This document shows, one piece after another, positions 54,757 through 62,283 of a DNA stretch of 64,000 nt; within the stretch, counting starts at the first letter, position 1, and each line of letters starts with the position of its first letter. Made by a program: the position numbers and the translations under genes. Under the pieces are notes generated by a model. It was given only the letters and a program-made list of their open reading frames with translations, made no database searches and had not been told where the DNA came from. Source of the DNA: Marisediminitalea lipolytica (GTDB lineage Bacteria; Pseudomonadota; Gammaproteobacteria; Enterobacterales; Alteromonadaceae); NCBI RefSeq assembly GCF_001758465.1, contig NZ_MJIC01000014.1, positions 310,001 through 374,000 on the forward strand, given 5' to 3'.

Positions 54757-55606
54757 AAAATCACCAGCACAAGCGGAGTTGCCACTTTTCGAGTTTGATG
54801 ATGAAAGTCGCAGTGAACAAGCTGTTCAGAAACCTTCTGTTCCTGTTGAAAGTGAATTTGCCAAGTACATTGTTTATGTAGATGAGAGTGGCGATCACAG
54901 TCTGCAAAGCATTGATGAAAACTACCCCATTTTCGTGCTAGCTTTTTGTGTATTCCATAAAAGGCATTACAGCGAAGCTATTGTTCCCGCGCTTGAGAAA
55001 TTTAAATTTAATCACTTTGGCCATGACCAGATCGTATTGCACGAACATGAAATCAGAAAGGAAAAAGGTAACTTCAATATCTTTCGTTCTCGTGATGAGA
55101 AGTTAGCTTTTCTGAGCGAACTGACTGAAATCATCGAGTTCAGCAATTTTATTCTAATCAGTTGCACTATCGATAAACGAAAGTTAACAAAGCCAGCTGA
55201 CTTAGAAACTAACCCATACCACATGGCCTTAGGTTTCTGTATGGAAACGCTTTATGAGTTTTTACAAGAGAAAGGCGATGAACAAAAGAAAACGCATATC
55301 GTAGTTGAATGCCGAGGTAAAAAAGAAGATAGAGAACTAGAGTTGGAGTTCAGGCGAATTTGCGACGGCAATAATCGTTTGAATATACCACTTCCATTTG
55401 AAGTGATTTTTTCAGATAAGAAGGTCATGTCCTCAGGACTACAATTGGCTGATCTGGTAGCAAGGCCGATAGGTTTATATACCTTTAAACCGGAACAACC
55501 CAATCGTGCATTCGAAATCTTGCGAAGAAAATTCTACTGTGACGGCGGTCGAGAAAAGGTTGGAAAAGGATTCGAGGGAATTGGAATGAAGATTTACCCG
55601 CGCTAG
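54737..55606 (+). CDS. DUF3800 protein
   Basis: 289 residues. The DUF3800 signature KYIVYVDESGDHS lies at about 44-56, followed by the acidic and histidine residues typical of this RNase H-like family (LHEHEIRK; the C-terminal SGLQLADLVARPIGL with a conserved Asp). The fold suggests a metal-dependent nuclease or a nucleic-acid-linked enzyme, but no activity has been shown for the family in general. DUF3800 genes are frequent in phages and defence islands. Last gene of the long operon; convergent to a small-RNA candidate and the second recombinase. Confidence 0.82.
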   Translation: MTDMPDKKSPAQAELPLFEFDDESRSEQAVQKPSVPVESEFAKYIVYVDESGDHSLQSIDENYPIFVLAFCVFHKRHYSEAIVPALEKFKFNHFGHDQIVLHEHEIRKEKGNFNIFRSRDEKLAFLSELTEIIEFSNFILISCTIDKRKLTKPADLETNPYHMALGFCMETLYEFLQEKGDEQKKTHIVVECRGKKEDRELELEFRRICDGNNRLNIPLPFEVIFSDKKVMSSGLQLADLVARPIGLYTFKPEQPNRAFEILRRKFYCDGGREKVGKGFEGIGMKIYPR

Positions 55607-55611
55607 AAAGC

Positions 55612-55671
55612 GAAAAGCCCCGATGATCTCACCGAGGCTGTAGCGCCGACCGGGTAACTCCCAATCCACTT
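55612..55671 (-). ncRNA. Candidate small RNA of about 60 nt
   Basis: On the minus strand a near-consensus promoter (listed separately) is followed by a GC-rich stretch with a GGGAGTTACCC hairpin. A terminator comes next: AGCCTCG (55633-55639) pairs with CGGGGCT (55616-55622), one mismatch, followed by TTTTCGCTTTC. It begins near 55671 and ends near 55612, just past the stop of the DUF3800 gene, without a credible reading frame. Its target is unknown; it is antisense to the 3' flank of the DUF3800 mRNA. Confidence 0.55.
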
Positions 55672-55677
55672 GCCGTA

Positions 55678-55706
55678 ATTATGATGTCGGGATCTACTAT
55701 AGTCAA
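55678..55706 (-). promoter_or_regulatory. Sigma-70 promoter for the small-RNA candidate
   Basis: TTGACT (55706-55701), exactly 17 bases, then CATAAT (55683-55678) on the minus strand; five of six bases match consensus in each box. Confidence 0.6.
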
Positions 55707-55830
55707 ACGGTTTGTTTTATTTATTTTATCTCTTTGGCGTTGAAATGATGATATTAGCCATACAAACGAGGTTAATTTCATTGAGCAATATTAATGGAAG
55801 CTCAAAATACAACTAATTCAACGAATAAGC

Positions 55831-57525
55831 TCATTCAATCATTTTATGTAGTAATTGACCATTCAGAATCGCAGCTTTTTTCGTTCTTACAGGATTCGCT
55901 TTACGATATGATTTTATAGAGTAATTGCTAGTATGATTGAGTAGGTCGCTAACAGTTTCTGAGTCTAGTTCTGCTAGTCGATCAACCATGGTTTCTCTGA
56001 AGTCATGTAATCTGATTTGATATTTAATTTCCCCTTCAGGCGTGAGAGTGTAAAAGTTTAGTTTCATTCTGAGTTCATCCCATGGCTTAGCAAAATTCGT
56101 TCTGTGGCCTGACTCACTTCTTTTTGATGGAAAGAGGTAAGCGTTTGGTGCCTTATTCTCTAATTTAGCGATATAGCCTATTAGAATCGGAAATAACTCG
56201 TCATGAAAAGGTGCCCAAACCTGACGACCGCCTTTGACCGTGAGTTTTATCTTTTTAATAGAAAAATCAATATCTTTTATTCGAAGTCTGACTACTTCTG
56301 AGGTGCGGCATTGGCCAGTCATTTGAAGAGTCATAAACATCATGAATTGTTCACAATGGTGAAGAGAAATTTCTTCGAGTATTTTTTTGAGGTCTTTTTC
56401 ATCAATGATTACATGGCGTTGTACGTTAAGCTTTTTCACTTCATGGAAATTTGCAGATTCCAAATGGGATAAGAGCCTGTTTTCAAGACAGAAATTTGTA
56501 GCAGCTTTTATGTATGTCACAATCCGGTCGTGTGTGCCATGAACATGACGAAAGTTCTTAAGATAACCTCTGAATATGGCTTTGGTCATCATTGAAAGCG
56601 GCATATTTAGCAAACAAATCTCCCGTATTTTTCCGCTTGTTGCCACTGGATAGAGATTTGATAGATGAAGTCTGATTAGTGATTCAAGACGGTTTGCTGT
56701 GTCAGAATCGCTGCCTTTATCATTATTAATATGGTTTTGTATGTAAATATCGAGCAGATCTGCAATCGTCTCTGGTTTGTTCAATAGAAGACGATTTATC
56801 TCTGATTTATTTAACTCGCTGATTTCATCTCTGATGGCATGAAAATTCGAGATAGCTTTCTCGATATCACTAACGGAGGGCAAACTCTCGGATTGCCAAG
56901 ATTTGAGTTCAATTCTAGTGCCACCTTTTCTACCGCTGATAATGCAACTTGCCGAGTTGACTTCCAGCTTTATACTCTTGTAACGTTTGCCATTGCTCTC
57001 AATTGAAAATGACCTTCTGCCTTTCGGATCTAGAGCTTTGATTTCTTTCGGTGTTTTGGTCGCAATGTCCTGAACTGATATTGCCAAACTCTTCTTCATA
57101 TTTGGTTTATCAGAAAACTCCCTGACTACCTCGTAGCTCTTCACTTTAGATGGAGGACTGATGAATCCAACTTCTGGCTTAACTTCTAAAGGTCGAGATT
57201 GGGTAACTTCTATTGGCACAAAGCGAGTAGCCTGCGTTGGCGAAATTGATAAATCACTAGAATTCGAGTTGTGAACTGAATACTCTCCATCTATTTTCAA
57301 GGGTAGATTAAGGACTGAATTCTCTGAAAAATACATTTTACCAGTAGATTTACTGCTAAATGGAGTCAGCAATCCATCCTCGACCAAATCATTAATAGCT
57401 TCAACAGGAAGACCTGTTTTGGCTGCTACTTCTTCAATCACGAGAAACGCAACAGAGTTTCTTTCAGAACGTGGCTGATACGCTCCTGGAAACTCGCTGT
57501 GTTGTTTATGTGATTGATATTGCAA
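55831..57525 (-). CDS. Large tyrosine recombinase with a long N-terminal extension
   Basis: 564 residues. The C-terminal 200 residues are a tyrosine recombinase: the first arginine in GQCRTSEVVRLRIKDID, HDFRETMVDRL, the histidine in LLNHTSNYSIKSYRK, with the nucleophile tyrosine in KSYRK. The N-terminal 230 residues contain a MerR/excisionase-like helix-turn-helix (VIEEVAAKTGLPVEAINDLV, about 30-50) and a linker, much longer than in normal integrases (about 330-400). It lies on the minus strand, 220 bases from the DUF3800 gene. It may serve the outer element or resolve it. Confidence 0.85.
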   Translation of the reverse strand: MQYQSHKQHSEFPGAYQPRSERNSVAFLVIEEVAAKTGLPVEAINDLVEDGLLTPFSSKSTGKMYFSENSVLNLPLKIDGEYSVHNSNSSDLSISPTQATRFVPIEVTQSRPLEVKPEVGFISPPSKVKSYEVVREFSDKPNMKKSLAISVQDIATKTPKEIKALDPKGRRSFSIESNGKRYKSIKLEVNSASCIISGRKGGTRIELKSWQSESLPSVSDIEKAISNFHAIRDEISELNKSEINRLLLNKPETIADLLDIYIQNHINNDKGSDSDTANRLESLIRLHLSNLYPVATSGKIREICLLNMPLSMMTKAIFRGYLKNFRHVHGTHDRIVTYIKAATNFCLENRLLSHLESANFHEVKKLNVQRHVIIDEKDLKKILEEISLHHCEQFMMFMTLQMTGQCRTSEVVRLRIKDIDFSIKKIKLTVKGGRQVWAPFHDELFPILIGYIAKLENKAPNAYLFPSKRSESGHRTNFAKPWDELRMKLNFYTLTPEGEIKYQIRLHDFRETMVDRLAELDSETVSDLLNHTSNYSIKSYRKANPVRTKKAAILNGQLLHKMIE

Positions 57526-57734
57526 GAAATTCCCCTTGGTTTTCGATCATGGTATGGTGTGGATAAAATCGCGACAACTCCGCTCAGTTAAAATCAATGC
57601 CTTATAAAAAAAGATGGGAATGTAATATTATGATTTTTAATACTTTTATTTTTTTGTTTTACAGGTCGGAGTTGAATATTTCGGGTATAGTTTTTTTGGG
57701 GTAAATGAAAAACGCTTGAAAAAGGATGATAATA

Positions 57735-58463
57735 GTGGCAAGCAGGAAACTGGCAGTCTTGATAGACTCTGAAAACACGCCTCATTCAACGCTCAGTCTG
57801 ATCATTGAAGAACTGAGTAGTTACGGTCAAATAATCGTTAAAAGGGCTTACGGAGACTTTTCTAGCGATCAACTTAAGAACTGGAAGAAGCCATTAAATG
57901 AGTTAGCCATTCAACCACGGCAACAGTTCGCATATACATCAGGCAAGAATTCAACCGATGCATTGATGATTATTGATACGATGGATCTGTTGTACTCAGA
58001 ACGATTCGATGCAATTGCCCTGGTATCCAGCGACAGTGATTTTACTAGTCTAGCTACTCGACTTAGAGAGTCTGAAGTGCATGTTATAGGAGTGGGTAAG
58101 GCAATGACGCCTTTATCATTCAAAAACGCTTGTAACGACTTCATTGCGATTGAGAACCTGAATGATACCGAAAAAGTGTCAGACGATTCCGTAGTTCAAT
58201 ATAACGAGTTAGAACGAGAACTGTGGCGGTTAATGCACCAAGCTTGGCAGAACTACAGAGATGAATCTGGCTGGGCAAACCTTGGAGAAGTAGGGAAGTA
58301 TCTGAAGCGAATGAAGCCGGATTTCGACCCAAGAAACTACGGGTTGAAAAAGCTTTCAGATTTCTTCGAGAAGTATTCTGACCGTTACAAGGTAACGACG
58401 CCCAAAGGCTCAGGTCTTTCCTTTAAACTGATTACGAAATCAGAGAAAAGTGAGAGTGTTTGA
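57735..58463 (+). CDS. NYN nuclease-like protein with a C-terminal OST-HTH/LOTUS domain
   Basis: 242 residues from a GTG at 57735, chosen because AAGGA lies eight bases before it; an ATG at 57726 overlaps that site. The NYN (PIN-like) domain (about 5-140) keeps the acidic residues LIDSENTP, STDALMIIDTMDLL and LVSSDSDFTSLA, expected to bind metal for RNA cleavage. The second domain (about 165-240, LGEVGKYLKRMKPDFDPRNYG) is an OST-HTH/LOTUS RNA-binding module. Typical LabA/Limkain-like order. It probably cuts or binds RNA; single gene. Confidence 0.9.
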   Translation: MASRKLAVLIDSENTPHSTLSLIIEELSSYGQIIVKRAYGDFSSDQLKNWKKPLNELAIQPRQQFAYTSGKNSTDALMIIDTMDLLYSERFDAIALVSSDSDFTSLATRLRESEVHVIGVGKAMTPLSFKNACNDFIAIENLNDTEKVSDDSVVQYNELERELWRLMHQAWQNYRDESGWANLGEVGKYLKRMKPDFDPRNYGLKKLSDFFEKYSDRYKVTTPKGSGLSFKLITKSEKSESV

Positions 58464-58492
58464 TCCACTAAAGATAACTACCGGTTGCTTTA

Positions 58493-58588
58493 ATGATATT
58501 GACTTTGATACTACTTCTGGCACTTACTTTCAGTATAGCTATCATATTGATAGCCGCCTATTTAACGCTAAATAAAGAGCGGGCATAG
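58493..58588 (+). CDS. Possible 31-aa hydrophobic membrane peptide
   Basis: The frame reads MILTLILLLALTFSIAIILI, then AAYLTLNKERA: one membrane helix with a short charged end, like small membrane regulators or type I toxins. It follows the NYN gene by 29 bases, and its stop lies inside the hairpin at 58578-58594. There is no clear ribosome-binding site, which lowers confidence. Confidence 0.4.
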   Translation: MILTLILLLALTFSIAIILIAAYLTLNKERA

Positions 58589-58594
58589 CCCGCT
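58578..58594. terminator. Short-loop GC hairpin
   Basis: AGCGGGC (58578-58584) and GCCCGCT (58588-58594) with a three-base loop. It belongs to the same class as the hairpins at 61057-61075 and 63859-63877 in this element. Confidence 0.65.
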
Positions 58595-58600
58595 AAAAAT

Positions 58601-58732
58601 CTATTCTAACTTCTCAAGCCAATATGTCTGTATTTGTGCAAAGTAACTTTTGGCTGAAGTTAAAAATAGTGCTTCGAATTCGTCGGTGAAAACTAGGTAG
58701 AACAACTTCACAGTTGAAGTCCGGCTTAGCAT
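58601..58732 (-). pseudogene. 3' remnant of a paralogue of the gene at 61081
   Basis: 43 codons that contain VFTDEFEALFLTSAKSYF and end YWLEKLE, clearly related to LFAEEFETLFLAGPAYYL...HWAEKLD at the end of the 61081 gene. A GC hairpin follows both. The upstream part is lost and replaced by the TPR gene region. Probably left by insertion or recombination. Confidence 0.65.
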
Positions 58733-58783
58733 CATCGAATTGGATAATTATAAGCCGCTTCTATATGTGGTTACCTGAAATTT

Positions 58784-60685
58784 TTAATACAAAAGACTAT
58801 CTTGAGCTTCTTCTTCGTCTAAAATTTCTCGTTGTTCATAGATGACTTCCAACGCGACTGTAAGCCTATTTTGTATGTCAATTTTCATTATGTCAGAGTT
58901 AATGTAATTGATTAAACCACAGTAGAAATAGGTAGGCATATCTGAAAGCGCGCTTTTTAAGCAATTCTCACTTTGGCATAATTCCTCAAGAAGAATAACG
59001 TTGTCTTCTATTCTTTTCTGGTGGATTAGTTCTAGCAGAATGGAAAGCATCACTAAGCCATAGAAATGAACGCCAATATCTTGAGATAACGAATTATCTT
59101 TCCAAGCTGAACTCTCTAGCAGTTCATTCCAGCCGTTAGATTTTTTGTGTGCTCTATTTAGTGACGCGGTTATCTCAAATTCGGATAAATCGGCGTCAGC
59201 TTTACAGTATTCTGGTGGTCTGTTTCCAAAATTAAAGTCAACGTTAAGTTTTTTCTTCAAACCTTTTAACTCAAAGTTTACCTCACCTAAGTGGACTGCT
59301 GAAACCTGGTTGAGGTTACTAATCTCTTGATGTGTAGTGAATAGCCGTAAAAGTGAATTTGATAAATTAAAAAATTGCTTCTTACCGATGTGCTTGCAGT
59401 ACAAATAACTAACAATGTTAGACTTTAATAATGATAAATCTTCATCAGCAGTATAATGTGAGAAACGTTGAGCTTTGAAATATTCATTGAAGCCCACTTT
59501 CAATTCATCCTCGTTAATAAAGCTTAGTAATTTGAAAATATTCGCTTTATCTCTGTTTCTAACGTTGTAGAATATACTTGTCAAAGGATAAATTTCTATA
59601 TTCCAACGCTGAAATGATCTGAATATTTCAATCACTTTATTTTTATTGATATCGAAATCTTCATAAGTAATTTCATTGTTTAGTGAAATGAATAAAAACT
59701 CTCTTTCTAAATCAATTTTGCATTGACTTAAGTTATTTAAATTATAGCAATAGTTTGGTTTTCCTTTGGTACACCCATCAACCTGATGTGCTGGCCAATT
59801 CAGCAACGCATTAATCGCCGAGTTTACAAACTGTGCTTTTACTTCTTCCAGATCATTATAAGTAAATTCAACTCGTTCGTTGATCCAATATTCTTCTGAA
59901 GTAATTGGGTTATTTATGTAACCGGAATACTCTGTTCGGGCGAGAGCTTCTCTGTATTCACATTTGTTTTTTTGTAATACTGTAAATAATATTAATGATT
60001 TGATTGCCCAAGAGGTTCCATTGGTGTGTTCTAATTCAATTGACCGTTCAAGGGCTGTTAGTGACCTATCGTAGTCTCCCATTTCATAAAAGTTTTCACC
60101 TAGCAATTGATAAATAAAGGAGCTTTCTCCTTCACTTTCCAGTTTCTCATTCAACTCGATTATTGCGTTCCAATTGGCTAATTCGTGGGTATCTTGGAGA
60201 TCTAACATTTCATTGTTGCCAACTACTTTTTGCATCATTTCTCGAAGGCTTTGAGTAGTAATGTCGACTTGTGCATGGTTGATAATTGACTTGTAAAAAA
60301 TCGGCAAGTCTTTGAGACTATTTTGCGTTCGTATCATATCGTCTTGTAATGTTCTTCTTTTTTGCTGAACTTTCAGGCTAAATGATTTCTTGTCAACGCC
60401 TTTTAAAAGCTCTCTATAAGGAGCATAGCTAGAACCATCTCTGCCAAACAAATAAGTGTATTGTGTTAATATTATTAAGTTATCAACTAGAGTTTCTGCT
60501 TCTTTTTTAACCATCGTTTTCTCAACTCGACCGTGGTCGTACTCACGGTCGTCAACTACGAAGCGCTTTTCAAAATCCTCTTTTGATTTAAGGATGTAAC
60601 TTATTTTGTTAGCTAGTTTTGCGTGGTCTTTGTAGCCTAGGTTTTTTACCATCTCGGTTAATGCTATTATCATATTAGAGTCCAT
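58784..60685 (-). CDS. TPR-repeat protein paired with a RelE-like gene
   Basis: 633 residues, very AT-rich. A tetratricopeptide-like stretch lies near 180-245 (FIYQLLGENFYEMGDYDRSLTALERSIELE). The remainder is helical without a known domain; no nuclease, kinase or protease motif was seen. It begins two bases after the stop of a RelE/ParE-like gene, so both are one transcript. Large TPR proteins next to small effectors are common in defence islands, but the role here is not known. Base use is clearly more AT-rich than that of the flanking mobile-element genes, which indicates separate acquisition. Confidence 0.75.
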   Translation of the reverse strand: MDSNMIIALTEMVKNLGYKDHAKLANKISYILKSKEDFEKRFVVDDREYDHGRVEKTMVKKEAETLVDNLIILTQYTYLFGRDGSSYAPYRELLKGVDKKSFSLKVQQKRRTLQDDMIRTQNSLKDLPIFYKSIINHAQVDITTQSLREMMQKVVGNNEMLDLQDTHELANWNAIIELNEKLESEGESSFIYQLLGENFYEMGDYDRSLTALERSIELEHTNGTSWAIKSLILFTVLQKNKCEYREALARTEYSGYINNPITSEEYWINERVEFTYNDLEEVKAQFVNSAINALLNWPAHQVDGCTKGKPNYCYNLNNLSQCKIDLEREFLFISLNNEITYEDFDINKNKVIEIFRSFQRWNIEIYPLTSIFYNVRNRDKANIFKLLSFINEDELKVGFNEYFKAQRFSHYTADEDLSLLKSNIVSYLYCKHIGKKQFFNLSNSLLRLFTTHQEISNLNQVSAVHLGEVNFELKGLKKKLNVDFNFGNRPPEYCKADADLSEFEITASLNRAHKKSNGWNELLESSAWKDNSLSQDIGVHFYGLVMLSILLELIHQKRIEDNVILLEELCQSENCLKSALSDMPTYFYCGLINYINSDIMKIDIQNRLTVALEVIYEQREILDEEEAQDSLLY

Positions 60686-60687
60686 TC

Positions 60688-60930
60688 TTATTCCCCTACC
60701 TTTTTTAAGTTTTTAATCTTTTTTTCATAATGGTTATGGCCACATAAATAAATCTGACTTAAATCAGAAAATAATAGGCGATAATGTTGATTTAATTTCA
60801 CAGAGTAGTGACTCTTCAAACCTGCCAGCTTTTTACTGTTAACTTTCATCTTGGATGGCTCATTGATGATATTTCTGGCTTTAGTCTCGACCCAAGCAGG
60901 GCAATACCCCAAAACGGTTATGTTCTTCAT
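60688..60930 (-). CDS. RelE/ParE-like toxin-fold protein
   Basis: 80 residues from the ATG at 60930, which has GAGGAG seven bases upstream; a longer frame starts at 60951. The end carries the RelE/ParE pattern LKSHYSVKLNQHYRLLFSDL and YLCGHNHYEKKI, a basic fold that ends in a conserved H-x-x-Y-like helix-strand. In RelE it cuts mRNA at the ribosome, in ParE it blocks gyrase. No small antitoxin gene is adjacent; the 633-aa TPR gene stands in that place. The fold call is moderate; the toxic role is inference. Confidence 0.7.
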   Translation of the reverse strand: MKNITVLGYCPAWVETKARNIINEPSKMKVNSKKLAGLKSHYSVKLNQHYRLLFSDLSQIYLCGHNHYEKKIKNLKKVGE

Positions 60931-61056
60931 TTGAATCTCCTCAACGTTCAAATGAAATTTTTAGGCATACCAATTTGGGAGCATACAAAAAAATTTTCAG
61001 CAGATGGCCAGTTCCAAATTGCTTTTTGGCTCTTCTACTCCAATATCAATAAAAAA

Positions 61057-61075
61057 TGCGGGCTAAAAGCCCGCA
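61057..61075 (-). terminator. Terminator of the small-gene operon
   Basis: TGCGGGC (61057-61063) and GCCCGCA (61069-61075). On the minus strand it is followed by ATTTTTTATTG, six bases after the stop codon of the last gene. Confidence 0.85.
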
Positions 61076-61080
61076 GAATG

Positions 61081-61467
61081 TTAATCCAACTTTTCAGCCC
61101 AATGGTCTATCAAGGTTGTGAGATAATAAGCTGGGCCAGCTAGGAATAAAGTCTCAAATTCTTCAGCGAAAAGCTCACAAAATGACGATATTTCATCTAC
61201 GTACATTAGTAGTATGACATACATCATTTCACCGCTGACATAGCGTTCACAGTCGAGTTCAGATTCAGCGATTATCGACTTGGATAATGACAATCCCAGG
61301 ACTCTTCCTGCAACATCACGATGCAAATAGATATAACGGCTGAAATCTAACTCAATCTCATCACTCTGTTGTGACGCATTTGCCAATAACAATACCGTGG
61401 AGTGGTCATCCCAGGGAGATTGGCTGGCTCGCTTATAAATTCGAATAAATTGACTTTGATTACTCAT
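61081..61467 (-). CDS. Unknown mobile-element protein (128 aa)
   Basis: 128 residues from the ATG at 61467 (AAGGAAC upstream); the frame is open to 61509. Acidic, soluble, no recognised family: starts MSNQSQFIRIYKRASQSPWD, ends ETLFLAGPAYYLTTLIDHWA-EKLD. A damaged paralogue lies at 58601. Last gene of a three-gene minus-strand operon upstream of the presumed origin of transfer. Such small genes are usual in conjugative elements; no function is assigned. Confidence 0.7.
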   Translation of the reverse strand: MSNQSQFIRIYKRASQSPWDDHSTVLLLANASQQSDEIELDFSRYIYLHRDVAGRVLGLSLSKSIIAESELDCERYVSGEMMYVILLMYVDEISSFCELFAEEFETLFLAGPAYYLTTLIDHWAEKLD

Positions 61468-61520
61468 AATAAAAGTTCCTTGTGTTTGGCCTATTTGTAG
61501 GTAGGCCAAACCGGAGGAAA

Positions 61521-61754
61521 CTATGGCATGAGATGGATAATTTCTGATTCAGGCCAGTTATGGTTAAGCAGATTTAACAGCCAGGACGTGTTATCGGGAG
61601 GAAAGCTCCCTCTTTGTTCACGCAAGGAATTTATGACTCTGGTTAATTGGGCGAGCTGTGAAGGACTGATATCGGTTTGGTATCCGAATTGGTTCAGCCA
61701 CCTTCTTACCGTTGCGCTATTAATAGTGATGAATGTTACCTTGGTCCTATCCAT
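61521..61754 (-). CDS. Unknown mobile-element protein (77 aa)
   Basis: 77 residues from the ATG at 61754, with AAGAG upstream; a longer frame (to 61841) would overlap the preceding gene by 80 bases and is less likely. The sequence has SATVRRWLNQFGYQTDISPS, which could be a small helix-turn-helix, and many Leu and Arg residues (QLAQLTRVINSLREQRG). A DNA-binding accessory or regulator is possible but unproven. It starts seven bases after the stop of the 173-aa gene. Confidence 0.65.
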   Translation of the reverse strand: MDRTKVTFITINSATVRRWLNQFGYQTDISPSQLAQLTRVINSLREQRGSFPPDNTSWLLNLLNHNWPESEIIHLMP

Positions 61755-61761
61755 CAGGCTC

Positions 61762-62283
61762 TTACCAGTCGTAATGAAAGGGATCGTCAAAGCTGGAAAA
61801 GGTATCTTCAATACCATTATCAAAGACGTCGAAATCATCACTGCTGTACATCACGTGTCCTCCTGCATCAATACCGCTTTCTTCAATTTCTGGAAAACCT
61901 GTACACGGATTTACGGCAGGGATTTTACTGTCCTCGTGTATAGGATGTTCTTCATTGTGAGAGGGAAAGTCAGATGTCTGCCTTAATGATTCTTGCAGGA
62001 TATAATCATCGATGGGGTTACCAGGTTCTTCGGTTTCCCATTCGAGTGGTTCTGACTCAAAGTCATTATCTTGATTAGGTTTAATGTATGCCTCTTCAAT
62101 CTTTACTGAAAATGTTTGTTCCGTGGTGACGTTTAAAAACTGGGAAGCGTGGAAGTGAGTAGATATCAACGATAGCGTTGGCTGAGCTAGCGTTTTAATG
62201 TGGACAGATTCAGCAGGCTTTTCTTTACCGTAGTTTTCAAGTTCGGCAAGGGAGTAATGACCTAATAGTTCGACAAGCGTCAT
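61762..62283 (-). CDS. Unknown acidic mobile-element protein (173 aa)
   Basis: 173 residues from the ATG at 62283; a TTG at 62298 would add five. Strongly acidic in the C-terminal two thirds (FDVFDNGIEDTFSSFDDPFH), low in basic residues, no known domain. The N-terminal 40 residues look helical (LVELLGHYSLAELENYGKEK). First gene of the minus-strand operon that points away from the hairpin-rich region, so its promoter lies between 62284 and 62400. DNA-mimic or processing roles are conceivable, but there is no direct evidence. Confidence 0.65.
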   Translation of the reverse strand: MTLVELLGHYSLAELENYGKEKPAESVHIKTLAQPTLSLISTHFHASQFLNVTTEQTFSVKIEEAYIKPNQDNDFESEPLEWETEEPGNPIDDYILQESLRQTSDFPSHNEEHPIHEDSKIPAVNPCTGFPEIEESGIDAGGHVMYSSDDFDVFDNGIEDTFSSFDDPFHYDW

